Below, piece after piece: positions 1 through 7,208 of a stretch of 64,000 bases of DNA (within the stretch, counting starts at the first letter, position 1; each line of letters starts with the position of its first letter). Location of the stretch: NCBI GenBank assembly GCA_900543165.1, contig UQQQ01000002.1, positions 72,867 through 136,866 of the forward strand, read 5' to 3'. The notes under the pieces were generated by a model. It worked only from the letters and a program-made list of their open reading frames with translations. It ran no database searches and had not been told where the DNA came from. A program made the position numbers and the translations under genes. The DNA is from an uncultured Dialister sp. (GTDB lineage Bacteria > Bacillota > Negativicutes > Veillonellales > Dialisteraceae).

Positions 1-85
1 CGGGGCAAGAGGGAGTGACGCTCCGGCGGCAGAAAATACATTTTACAACTTTCAAAAAAATGAAAGGAAAGGGAGAGGCAGCAAA

Positions 86-1048
86 ATGGACATGGAAGAC
101 ACTTCTAAATTGAAGATTTTTACAGGGAATTCTCACCCCGCACTGGCAAAGGAAATTTCCGACTACATCGGAGTTCCGCTCGGGAAAGCCATCTGCGGCA
201 AATTCAACAATGGTGAAATTCAGGTGATGATCAATGAAAGTGTCCGCGGCAAAGACTGCTTCATCATTCAGCCGACCGGCGCGCCGGTCAATGACAATCT
301 GATGGAAATGCTCATCATGATTGACGCACTGAAGAGAGCATCTGCCCGTCATATCACCTGTGTAGTACCTTACTATGGTTATGCACGTCAGGACCGCAAG
401 ACCCGCGGCCGTGAACCGATTTCCTCCAAACTGGTCGCTGACCTGATGTCGGCAGCCGGTGCGACCCGCGTAGTGACCATGGATCTGCACGCAGGACAGA
501 TTCAGGGATTCTTCAATGTCCCTGTAGACCACCTCATGTCTGCATCTCTGCTCGCAGACTATGTAAAATCCAAGAATCTGGAAAACCTCACCATCGTTTC
601 TCCAGACCTCGGCGGTGTCACCCGTGCAAGAGAGCTGGCTGACCGTGTCGGCGCTCCGATCGCCATCATTGAAAAACGCCGTCCGGAACCGGGCGTTGCG
701 AAAGTCATGAATATCATCGGTGATGTGAAAGACAGAAACTGCTTTGTCGTCGATGATATCGTAGATACCGCAGGCTCTCTGTGCGAAGGCGCGAAAGCCC
801 TCGCAGAAGCCGGCGCAAGAGATGTCTATGCAGCTGTCTGCCATCCGGTACTGACGGATCCGGCTACGGAAAGAATCAGCAAATCCAATATCAAGGAACT
901 GATCGTCACCAATTCTCTGCCGGTCGAAAAAGAAAAGGTGGAAGGCCTTGGCAGCAAGCTGACCCAGCTCTCCATCGCTCCGCTCCTTGGCGAAGCTATC
1001 CTTCGTATTTTCCACGATGCTTCTGTCAGCTCCCTCTTTGATAAATAA
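86..1048 (+). CDS. prs: Ribose-phosphate pyrophosphokinase (PRPP synthetase)
   Basis: Cytosolic enzyme that transfers pyrophosphate from ATP to ribose 5-phosphate, making PRPP for nucleotide, His and Trp synthesis. The 320-residue protein has the usual family length. The N-terminus carries KIFTGNSHPALAKEI. The ATP/Mg region VTMDLHAGQIQGFF lies near residue 135, and the PRPP-binding loop VVDDIVDTAGS near residue 221. The ATG is preceded by an AAAGGGAGAGG Shine-Dalgarno at about 68-78. Its TAA overlaps the next ATG by one base (TAATG), so pth is translationally coupled; a prs-pth pair is common in Firmicutes. What precedes it is cut off by the window edge: bases 1-18 could be a gene tail (RGKRE stop), but this is too short to identify. 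Confidence 0.97.
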   Translation: MDMEDTSKLKIFTGNSHPALAKEISDYIGVPLGKAICGKFNNGEIQVMINESVRGKDCFIIQPTGAPVNDNLMEMLIMIDALKRASARHITCVVPYYGYARQDRKTRGREPISSKLVADLMSAAGATRVVTMDLHAGQIQGFFNVPVDHLMSASLLADYVKSKNLENLTIVSPDLGGVTRARELADRVGAPIAIIEKRRPEPGVAKVMNIIGDVKDRNCFVVDDIVDTAGSLCEGAKALAEAGARDVYAAVCHPVLTDPATERISKSNIKELIVTNSLPVEKEKVEGLGSKLTQLSIAPLLGEAILRIFHDASVSSLFDK

Positions 1049-1620
1049 TGAAAATCATTGCAGGCCTGGGAAATCCGGGAAAGGAATATGAGCACACGCG
1101 GCATAACATGGGCTTCGATGTGATCGACATTCTGGCAGATCGCTGGAAGGTCGCCGGCTGGAAGAAGGATATGAAAGCCGACATTGCCACCGTCATCGTG
1201 GGCGGGGAAAAAGTCCTTCTTGTGAAGCCGCTGACGTATATGAACCTTTCCGGCGAAGCCGTCGGAGCGATCGCGAAGTACTACAAGGTAGATCTGGATG
1301 ATATTTTCATCGTCTGCGATGACCTTGACCTGCCGCCGGGAAAGACGCGCATCCGTAAGAAGGGATCGGCAGGCGGGCATAATGGGATCAAGTCCCTCAT
1401 TGCCTGCCTTGGGAGTGAGGCATTCAATCGCTTCCGTATCGGTGTAGGCCATCCGAAGGACGGGCACACCGTCATCGAGCATGTCCTGCAGCGCCCTTAC
1501 GGGGAGGATGTAGAACTCATCGAGACTGCCAAAGTCTATACGGCTGACTCCATCGAGGATGCCTTGGTGCACGGTGTCGATCACGCGATGAATGCGTTCA
1601 ACCCGAAAAAGAAGAAATAG
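1048..1620 (+). CDS. pth: Peptidyl-tRNA hydrolase
   Basis: Releases tRNA from peptidyl-tRNAs that drop off the ribosome. The 190-residue protein is the normal length. The signature GLGNPGKEYEHTRHNMGF sits at residues 6-23, with His19 corresponding to the catalytic histidine of the family. KPLTYMNLSGEAV (about residue 57), DDLDLPPG (about 91) and KGSAGGHNGIKS (about 105) are the other conserved blocks. It overlaps the prs stop by one base and is followed by a strong intrinsic terminator, so prs-pth forms the end of a transcription unit. Confidence 0.97.
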   Translation: MKIIAGLGNPGKEYEHTRHNMGFDVIDILADRWKVAGWKKDMKADIATVIVGGEKVLLVKPLTYMNLSGEAVGAIAKYYKVDLDDIFIVCDDLDLPPGKTRIRKKGSAGGHNGIKSLIACLGSEAFNRFRIGVGHPKDGHTVIEHVLQRPYGEDVELIETAKVYTADSIEDALVHGVDHAMNAFNPKKKK

Positions 1621-1637
1621 GAATAGCGAATGAAAAG

Positions 1638-1663
1638 CAACAGCCGTGGGCTGTTGTTTTTTT
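1638..1663 (+). terminator. Rho-independent terminator after pth
   Basis: An 8-bp perfect stem (CAACAGCC/GGCTGTTG) with a 3-nt loop is followed directly by seven T. It ends the prs-pth unit. Confidence 0.9.
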
Positions 1664-1680
1664 CGCGGGGAAATGGGGAA

Positions 1681-1820
1681 TAGGTGTAGCCCTTGGGGCG
1701 TGCCATCCTTTGATTGCGGGTGAAAGCTCCGCTCGAATGAGGAATTAGAAATGGTAGGGCGGCGAATAACAATCAGAAGCGCCGCGGAGTATAGATAATG
1801 GCGATGGACGATGGTGGTAT
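1681..1820 (+). repeat. Interspersed repeat family B, left part of a copy split by a MITE-like element
   Basis: This copy contains the family landmarks in order: TAGCCCTTGGGGCG, TTGATTGCGGGTGAAAGC, CGCTCGAATGAGGAATTAG, the hairpin GGCGGCG...CGCCGCGGAGTAT, and GGCGATG. The family's right end (TCACCAGTCACTCCTAATCC) resumes at about 1988, just after the inserted element at 1821-1987. Similar copies lie in most larger intergenic gaps of the window. No coding potential is seen; the function is unknown. Confidence 0.75.
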
Positions 1821-1987
1821 TTAAGGAAACGCTGATTCAATCGCAGAGTCGGATTTCATATGGATTTTTATACATAGTTTCGTCATCATCTTCCTTACAT
1901 AGCTCGCTATTCGCGTCAGATGATTTCTTGCTCTGCATAAAAATCCAAGAATGAAATCAGACAACGATTTAATCAGTGTTTCCTTAA
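1821..1987 (+). mobile_element. MITE-like element A, full copy (167 bp)
   Basis: The element starts TTAAGGAAACGCTGATT and ends AATCAGTGTTTCCTTAA. The two halves are imperfect reverse complements over about 55 bp: the left has GGATTTCATATGGATTTTTATAC, interrupted in the right arm by a few mismatches. There is no ORF. A second full copy in opposite orientation lies at 38023-38190, and shortened copies at 21318, 33766, 41735 and 50568. The structure suits a non-autonomous transposon that could fold into a long hairpin when transcribed. It interrupts a family B repeat. Confidence 0.75.
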
Positions 1988-2048
1988 TCACCAGTCACTC
2001 CTAATCCCGATTCCTGATTACTATAACCAAATAATAAAGGATATCACT

Positions 2049-2729
2049 ATGACACATGGTACATTGATTGTATTAGAAGGCATTGACGGCAGCGGGAAGG
2101 CGACCCAGTCTGCCCTTTTGGAAAAGAAACTGAGAGAAGTCGGGAAGGATGTCATGCACATTTCCTTTCCTGACTACGAGAGCGACTCATCCGCTCTTGT
2201 GAAAATGTATCTCAAGGGAGACTTCGGATCGGATCCCGGCGATGTGAATCCATATGCCGCTTCTCTTTTCTATGCGGTCGATCGTTTCGCCTCTTATCGC
2301 ATGAAGTGGAAGGATTTCTATGAGAAAGGCGGCATCATTATTGCCGATCGCTACACCACAAGCAATATGGTCCATCAGATGACAAAGTATGATGACGAGG
2401 AAGAGCGGATGCAGTTCCTTTCTTGGCTGGAAAAGACAGAGTACGAAGAGCTGGAGCTCCCGCGCCCGGATCTGGTCATCCTTTTAGATATCCCTCTTGG
2501 GATATCTGAAGCGCTGGTAAAGGCGAGAGCTGCCGAGGGCGGCTCGATGGATATCCATGAGCAGCATTTGGACTACCTCAGGAAATGCCATGATGCCTAT
2601 CAGGCACTGGTACGCTTGTACGGCTGGGAGCGTATTCCGTGCGTGAAAGAAGGGGCGCTTCGAAGTGTCGTGGATATCGGGCGCGATGTGGATGAAGCGG
2701 TAGAAAAGGCCATGAATCCTATGAAATAA
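2049..2729 (+). CDS. tmk: Thymidylate kinase (dTMP kinase)
   Basis: Phosphorylates dTMP to dTDP with ATP. The P-loop EGIDGSGKATQ is at residues 9-19, the DRYTTSN substrate motif near residue 100, and a lid-like segment ARAAEGGSMDIHE near 160. At 226 residues it is slightly longer than the classical ~210. Lys replaces the more usual Thr after GSGK, a variant found in some thymidylate kinase-like proteins. It is separated from pth by a terminator and a repeat-filled gap of over 400 bp, so it must have its own promoter, which I could not place confidently. A long-stem terminator follows, so it seems monocistronic. Confidence 0.92.
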   Translation: MTHGTLIVLEGIDGSGKATQSALLEKKLREVGKDVMHISFPDYESDSSALVKMYLKGDFGSDPGDVNPYAASLFYAVDRFASYRMKWKDFYEKGGIIIADRYTTSNMVHQMTKYDDEEERMQFLSWLEKTEYEELELPRPDLVILLDIPLGISEALVKARAAEGGSMDIHEQHLDYLRKCHDAYQALVRLYGWERIPCVKEGALRSVVDIGRDVDEAVEKAMNPMK

Positions 2730-2744
2730 AAGATGAAAAGGCGG

Positions 2745-2800
2745 CGGCTCAGGAAAAGTCTGATTCGGTGATGCATCAGTCTTTTCCTGAGCCGTTTTTT
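2745..2800 (+). terminator. Long-stem terminator after tmk
   Basis: A 14-bp perfect stem (2745-2758 with 2781-2794) extends inward with TCTGAT/ATCAGT and is followed by TTTTTT. Confidence 0.9.
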
Positions 2801-2906
2801 ACGGGAGTAAATCGGATCACGATGGAATCAGCGTTTCCCAAACTTCCCGTTTATGTTAAAATAGAACCATTATCAGGATACCCTGTATGGTATCCGGGAG
2901 GTGCGT

Positions 2907-3758
2907 ATGTTAATTCAATGGTTCCCCGGTCATATGACCAAGACGAAGCGGATGATCGAAAGTCATCTAAAGGCAGTGGATGTCGTAGCTGAACTCTTGG
3001 ACGCCCGCATTCCGATGTCGAGTGCGAACCCCATGGTGGAAGAGCTGGTGCAGGGAAAGCCTCGGATCGTCATACTGAATAAAGCGGATCTGGCGGATCC
3101 GAAAGCGACGGACCGGTGGATTTCCTACTATCAGAAGAAAAATATCCCTGTCGTACCCATGAGCGTCGGGAACAGTAAGAATAAGAAGAAGCTGCTGGCA
3201 CTGATCCGTGAGACGGCAGAGCCGATGCTGGCGAAGTGGCGGAAACGCGGCATCAAGAGCCGCTCGGTACGTCTCATGATCCTCGGTATCCCGAACGTGG
3301 GGAAATCTACACTGATCAATTTTCTTGCTGGAACGGCAGCGACACGTACGGCAAATACCCCGGGGCATACTCGGGGCAAACAGTGGGTGCGCCTCTCTGA
3401 AGGGCTTGACCTGCTGGATACACCGGGGGTACTTTGGCCGAAATTTGATGATCAGGTTGCAGCGCTCAGGCTGGCGGCAACAGGTGCGATTGCAGGCGAT
3501 GTATTCAATGCCGATGAAGTTGTCCCGGAGTTGCTCGCTTCTCTGGCTGAAACGGCACCTTGGGTTTTGCAGGAAAAGTACAATATCGAAGATGTCCATC
3601 AGGATCCGCAGCTGCTTCTGGAGGCGGCCGGAAGGAGAAGAGGCTGCCTTCTTCCCGGCGGGGCCATCGACTATGATCGTGCAGAAATGGTGGTCCTCCG
3701 TGATTTCCGAAGCGGAAAGCTCGGAAAGCTGACGCTGGATCCGCTTCCGGAAAAATAA
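2907..3758 (+). CDS. rbgA: Ribosome biogenesis GTPase RbgA (YlqF)
   Basis: Circularly permuted GTPase needed for late 50S subunit assembly. I chose the ATG at 2907 (MLIQWFPGHMTKTKRM, the canonical family start) over the in-frame GTG at 2901, because GGGAGGTG lies at 2897-2903 with suitable spacing only to 2907. The G motifs come in permuted order: G4 NKADLAD near residue 52, then G1 GIPNVGKST near 118, then G3 LDTPGVLWP near 160. Length is 283 residues, normal for the family. The C-terminal half carries the usual helical RNA-binding region. It is followed by rnhB, as in many Firmicutes (ylqF-rnhB). Confidence 0.96.
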   Translation: MLIQWFPGHMTKTKRMIESHLKAVDVVAELLDARIPMSSANPMVEELVQGKPRIVILNKADLADPKATDRWISYYQKKNIPVVPMSVGNSKNKKKLLALIRETAEPMLAKWRKRGIKSRSVRLMILGIPNVGKSTLINFLAGTAATRTANTPGHTRGKQWVRLSEGLDLLDTPGVLWPKFDDQVAALRLAATGAIAGDVFNADEVVPELLASLAETAPWVLQEKYNIEDVHQDPQLLLEAAGRRRGCLLPGGAIDYDRAEMVVLRDFRSGKLGKLTLDPLPEK

Positions 3759-3955
3759 TGGAAGGAAGAAGGCTCCGATGGTTCACTGCGGTTTCTATTT
3801 TGGGGAAAATGTGTTTTATCGATGAAAAATTCCACGGCGATGTATTCTTATTTTGCGCTGCACTTTTCCCGCAGAACCTGCAGGACCTTCTGAATATGCC
3901 AGCCCATTTTGGCGGCTGTTTTTCTCTATCGTAGTACAAAATCATGTGAGGCACT

Positions 3956-4720
3956 ATGACCATTTCTGAAATCCGTACCATCCTTTCGCAGGACGATGTC
4001 GAAGAAGAGCTTTTGCAGGAGATCCTTTCTGATGAGCGAAAGGGCGTGAAGACCCTTGTAGGCTCCTACATGAAGCGTCTTGAGCGTGAAAGCAGGGAGC
4101 GTCTCCGCGTGGAGTCCATGTATGACGTGGAGAGCCGTTTCTATCAGGAAGGACTGACACATATCGTCGGGATCGATGAGGTGGGCAGGGGACCGCTTGC
4201 CGGCCCTGTGACGGTCGCGGCAGTCATTCTTCCTCCGCACTGGTTCTGCGCGGGACTCAATGACTCGAAGAAGGTCACGCCTAAACACCGTGAAGAAATC
4301 GCGGCGAAAATTTATGAGAGCGCGGTGGACGTCTCTGTCGTCAGTCTTCCGCCGGAGGAAATCGACGCAGTCAATATCTATGAGGCGACGATGATGGCGA
4401 TGTATCAGGCCGTGAAGAATCTGACTGTCAGGCCGGAGGCAGTCATTGTCGATGCGATGCCGCTTCATTTCCACTGTCCGACGGAATCCTTGATCCACGG
4501 AGATGCGAAGAGCGCCTCCGTCGCTGCAGCTTCCATCGTAGCAAAGGTGTATCGTGATCACCTGATGGATGAGTATGACAGGCAGTATCTGGGCTATGGT
4601 TTTGCTCAAAATAAAGGCTATGGCACCGCAGAGCATATCGCAGCGCTAAAGACCTTGGGCATTACGCCGATTCATAGAAAGAGCTTTGAACCGGTGAAAA
4701 GTATGGTATTGGGGAAATGA
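3956..4720 (+). CDS. rnhB: Ribonuclease HII
   Basis: Cleaves the RNA strand of RNA-DNA hybrids and removes misincorporated ribonucleotides. The catalytic signature GIDEVGRGPLAGPV begins near residue 70. DAMPLH and the segment GDAKSASVAAASIVAKVYRD (about residues 181-200) supply the further acidic residues and the conserved helix. The roughly 68-residue N-terminal extension matches the Bacillus-type RNase HII (about 255 residues). The start ATG follows GTGAGG at a short distance. It probably shares a transcript with rbgA, 197 bp upstream, although a weak hairpin with a T-run (about 3895-3925) lies between them. Confidence 0.95.
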   Translation: MTISEIRTILSQDDVEEELLQEILSDERKGVKTLVGSYMKRLERESRERLRVESMYDVESRFYQEGLTHIVGIDEVGRGPLAGPVTVAAVILPPHWFCAGLNDSKKVTPKHREEIAAKIYESAVDVSVVSLPPEEIDAVNIYEATMMAMYQAVKNLTVRPEAVIVDAMPLHFHCPTESLIHGDAKSASVAAASIVAKVYRDHLMDEYDRQYLGYGFAQNKGYGTAEHIAALKTLGITPIHRKSFEPVKSMVLGK

Positions 4721-4725
4721 GAGGG

Positions 4726-4822
4726 GTGGTCCGTAGGATGTGCCGCCTTTGACCCTGAATGAAAGCGCTGCTCGAGATGACGATACGAGAGAGTCTCCTA
4801 GTCATAAGTCACTAGCTACTTA
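4726..4822 (+). repeat. Degenerate family B repeat fragment
   Basis: Fragments GTGCCGCCTTTGA, GAATGAAAGCGCTGCTCGA and CTAGTCATAAGTCACTAGC recall family B landmarks in order, but the copy is shortened and diverged. Confidence 0.5.
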
Positions 4823-4842
4823 TCATATATGAGGTAAAACAA

Positions 4843-5118
4843 ATGAAACAATGTATGGATGAAGAAAATCTGCATCGCCGTCTTAGAAAAATCATCGGTC
4901 AGGTGCAGGCAATCGATCGTATGATTGAAGAAGATATTCCCTGTGAGGATGTCATCACTCAGGTGAATGCGGCAAAGTCTGCTTTGCACAAGGTGGGGCA
5001 GATCATTCTTGAAGGGCATCTCCAGCACTGTGTGCGAGACGGTATCGAGCACGGTGATGCAGAAGAGACGATCGCTCGATTCGCCAAAGCAGTAGAACGG
5101 TTTTCTAATATTGTGTAA
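4843..5118 (+). CDS. CsoR/RcnR-family metal-sensing transcriptional repressor
   Basis: A 91-residue all-helical DUF156 protein. Family members are tetrameric repressors that release DNA on binding Cu(I), Ni/Co, formaldehyde or persulfide. Recognisable blocks are LHRRLRKIIGQVQAIDRMIEE and VNAAKSALHKVGQIILEGHL. Candidate ligands are Cys34 (IPCED), His59 and Cys63 (GHLQHC), the Cys-His-Cys pattern of CsoR-type copper sensors; the extra His62 and a nearby N-terminal Cys4/His11 leave other metals possible. It lies just upstream of the tetrapyrrole operon, separated by a large palindrome, so control of that operon by metal (Cu, Co or Ni) is a reasonable inference. No copper ATPase or chaperone gene is nearby. 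Confidence 0.88.
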   Translation: MKQCMDEENLHRRLRKIIGQVQAIDRMIEEDIPCEDVITQVNAAKSALHKVGQIILEGHLQHCVRDGIEHGDAEETIARFAKAVERFSNIV

Positions 5119-5156
5119 TCAAAAATGAAGGTGAAGGCAAATATAGTATAATAAAG

Positions 5157-5201
5157 CACAATAAAACAAGCTTTAGATTCTAATGGGCTTGTTTTATTGT
5201 G
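5157..5201 (+). promoter_or_regulatory. 15-bp perfect palindrome, terminator or operator, upstream of the tetrapyrrole operon
   Basis: Positions 5157-5171 (CACAATAAAACAAGC) are exactly complementary to 5187-5201, with a 15-nt spacer. The right arm contains TTTTATTGTG and runs into the -35 box at 5197. It may end the csoR-like transcript, or it may be a protein-binding operator; only 3-4 T in a row are present, so a terminator role is uncertain. Confidence 0.6.
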
Positions 5202-5225
5202 ACTGTTATCTTTTTGCTGTATAAT
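5197..5225 (+). promoter_or_regulatory. Sigma-A type promoter for the sirC-hem operon
   Basis: TTGTGA (5197-5202), a 17-bp spacer and TATAAT (5220-5225). The -35 box overlaps the right arm of the palindrome at 5187-5201. This leaves a 5' UTR of about 85 nt before sirC. Confidence 0.75.
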
Positions 5226-5317
5226 TTAAAGCACTGGTATCCGGTCATTTGTCATCATTTTTATGAATCAGAGCAAACGGGAGCCGGTGCTTATTTAGTA
5301 TTGCGAGGAGAGTATTT

Positions 5318-5956
5318 TTGTATCCTGTGAATCTCAAAGCGGAGGGCCTTCGCGCGCTGGTCATCGGCGGCGGCCATGTAGCTCTTAGAAAGGTGAAAAA
5401 GTTAATCGCAGAGGGAGCAGACGTGACAATCCTTGCGCCGGAAGTCGTTTCTGACATCGCGGCGCTTGCAGAAGCAGAAAAGGTGCATTGGGAAAAGCAC
5501 CTTTTCCGTGGTGACGATCTTTCTCTTTATGGGCTGGTGGTGACGGCCTGTGGCGTGAGGGAAGTGGCAGAGGCGGTGCATCAGGCATCGAAGAGGAGCC
5601 ATTTCCTTTATAATGCTGCAGATTTTCCTCCGCTGGGGAATTGCTCACTGCCGGCTGCTTTTGATGCGGGAGGGATCCAGATCACCGTTTCTACGAATGG
5701 CCGCTCGCCTGCGATGGCGAGGTACATGAAAGAGTGGCTTTCCGCGAAAATCCCCGAGGGCTTTGGCCTGTGGCTGGACCGGGTGGGAAAGATGAGAGTG
5801 GAAATGAAAGAAAGGATCAGCACCAGCGAGGCCAGGGAAGCCTTCTGGAGAGCTGTTTTTACTGAAGATATTATGCATCTGGTGATGCAGGGAAAATTAG
5901 ACGAAGCAGAGGAGTGTGTACGTCATGCAGTTGGTCGTTTTGGGGCTGAATCATAA
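5318..5956 (+). CDS. sirC: Precorrin-2 dehydrogenase (SirC/CysG N-terminal type)
   Basis: NAD-dependent oxidation of precorrin-2 to sirohydrochlorin, the branch intermediate for siroheme and cobalamin. The start is TTG at 5318, with GAGGAG at 5305-5310 seven bases upstream; no better ATG exists. The protein opens MYPVNLKAEGLRALVIGGG and carries the Rossmann motif GGGHVALRKVKKL near residue 17. NAADFPPLGNCSLPA and TVSTNGRSPAMARY are further family blocks. At 212 residues it holds only the dehydrogenase/chelatase-fold half of CysG; the methyltransferase is encoded separately at 8303. It overlaps hemA by 32 bp, so it is the first gene of the coupled operon. Whether it also chelates metal, as Met8p does, cannot be told. 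Confidence 0.9.
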   Translation: MYPVNLKAEGLRALVIGGGHVALRKVKKLIAEGADVTILAPEVVSDIAALAEAEKVHWEKHLFRGDDLSLYGLVVTACGVREVAEAVHQASKRSHFLYNAADFPPLGNCSLPAAFDAGGIQITVSTNGRSPAMARYMKEWLSAKIPEGFGLWLDRVGKMRVEMKERISTSEAREAFWRAVFTEDIMHLVMQGKLDEAEECVRHAVGRFGAES

Positions 5957-7208
5957 GACAGTCCCGGTAGATATTCGTGAGCAGTTCGCGATTTCGCCAG
6001 ACAGTGCGAGAAGCGGGCTGATTCATCTGGATGAACAGGAAGGGATCGAGGAGGCCGTCGTGCTTTCCACCTGTAACCGCACTGAGATCTATGCGGTACT
6101 CAAGGATGAGACAGCGAAGAAAACGCTGTACGATTTCTTTTTGGCGCTCTCGGGAAACAGTGAAGCGAAGGATGAATATTTCTTCTATTTCGAAGGGGAA
6201 GCCTGCATCCGCCATCTTTTCGAAGTGGTCTCCGGTCTGGACTCCATGGTCATCGGAGAGAGCCAGATCCTGAATCAGATCAAGACGGCGTACACGATGG
6301 CGCTCGAAGAAAAAGCGACCCGCACCATCCTGAATACACTCTTTCACCGTGCCATCCGCACGGGAAAGCGCGTGCGGACGGAGACGCAGATTTCCTACAG
6401 CGCGGTATCTGTCAGCTATGCAGCGGTGAAACTTGCGGAGAAGATCCTGGGCGGCTTGGTCGATCGCACCGCCATGGTCTTCGGGGCGGGCGAGGCGGCT
6501 GAGCTTCTGGTGAAGAACCTGCAGGGTAAAGGACTCAAAAAGGTCATCGTGACAAACCGCCACGTCGAGAAAGCAGAAGAGCTCGCCAAGAAGATTGACG
6601 GCGAGGCAGTGCCGTTCAAAGGCGCACTCCAGCATGCCGAAGATGTCGATATCATCGTGACAGCGACCGGAGCCTCTCAGTACATCGTAAAAGCATGGGA
6701 TGTCAGAAACCTCATGATGAAGAGAAAGACACGTCCGCTGGTCGCTATCGATATCGCAGTGCCATGCGACATCGAGCCGTCGGTCGGTGACATCCGCCAT
6801 GTGACGCTTTATAATATCGATGATCTGCAGGATATCGTCGAGAGCAATATCCGTTTCCGCGAAGGGGAGGCAGAGCGTGCGAAGGGCATCATCGAGGAAG
6901 AGATAGAGTCCATCGAGGACCGTTTCACGTATCTGTCCACGCGTCCGGTCATGGTGTCTCTTTCGGATAAAGCCGAGGAGATCCGTCAGCGCGAGCTGCG
7001 TCATATTTTTGCCAAGATCGATGGACTGACAGAGGAAGATAAACGTGTCCTGCAGTACATGACACGTATGATCGTCCGCAAGATCCTTCGCGAACCTATG
7101 ATGCATCTCAATGAACACGCGGGCACCAAGTGGGAAGATGCGGATAAGTCAGCCGTGACCCGTCTCTTCAAGCTGGATGTTAGAAAGGGGCAGGCACTTG
7201 AAAAATAA
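5925..7208 (+). CDS. hemA: Glutamyl-tRNA reductase
   Basis: First committed step of the C5 tetrapyrrole route: NADPH reduction of glutamyl-tRNA to glutamate-1-semialdehyde. I chose ATG 5925 (MQLVVLGLNHKTVPVDIRE); an upstream in-frame GTG at 5916 sits only one base after the GAGGAG Shine-Dalgarno at 5909-5914. The nucleophilic cysteine is in VLSTCNRTEIYAV near residue 50. GLDSMVIGESQILNQIKTAY, a Rossmann segment VFGAGEAAELLVKNL (about residue 185) and a C-terminal helical dimerisation region follow. Length is 427 residues, normal. The 3' end overlaps hemC. Within the operon it feeds hemL, which lies at the far end. Confidence 0.96.
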   Translation: MQLVVLGLNHKTVPVDIREQFAISPDSARSGLIHLDEQEGIEEAVVLSTCNRTEIYAVLKDETAKKTLYDFFLALSGNSEAKDEYFFYFEGEACIRHLFEVVSGLDSMVIGESQILNQIKTAYTMALEEKATRTILNTLFHRAIRTGKRVRTETQISYSAVSVSYAAVKLAEKILGGLVDRTAMVFGAGEAAELLVKNLQGKGLKKVIVTNRHVEKAEELAKKIDGEAVPFKGALQHAEDVDIIVTATGASQYIVKAWDVRNLMMKRKTRPLVAIDIAVPCDIEPSVGDIRHVTLYNIDDLQDIVESNIRFREGEAERAKGIIEEEIESIEDRFTYLSTRPVMVSLSDKAEEIRQRELRHIFAKIDGLTEEDKRVLQYMTRMIVRKILREPMMHLNEHAGTKWEDADKSAVTRLFKLDVRKGQALEK

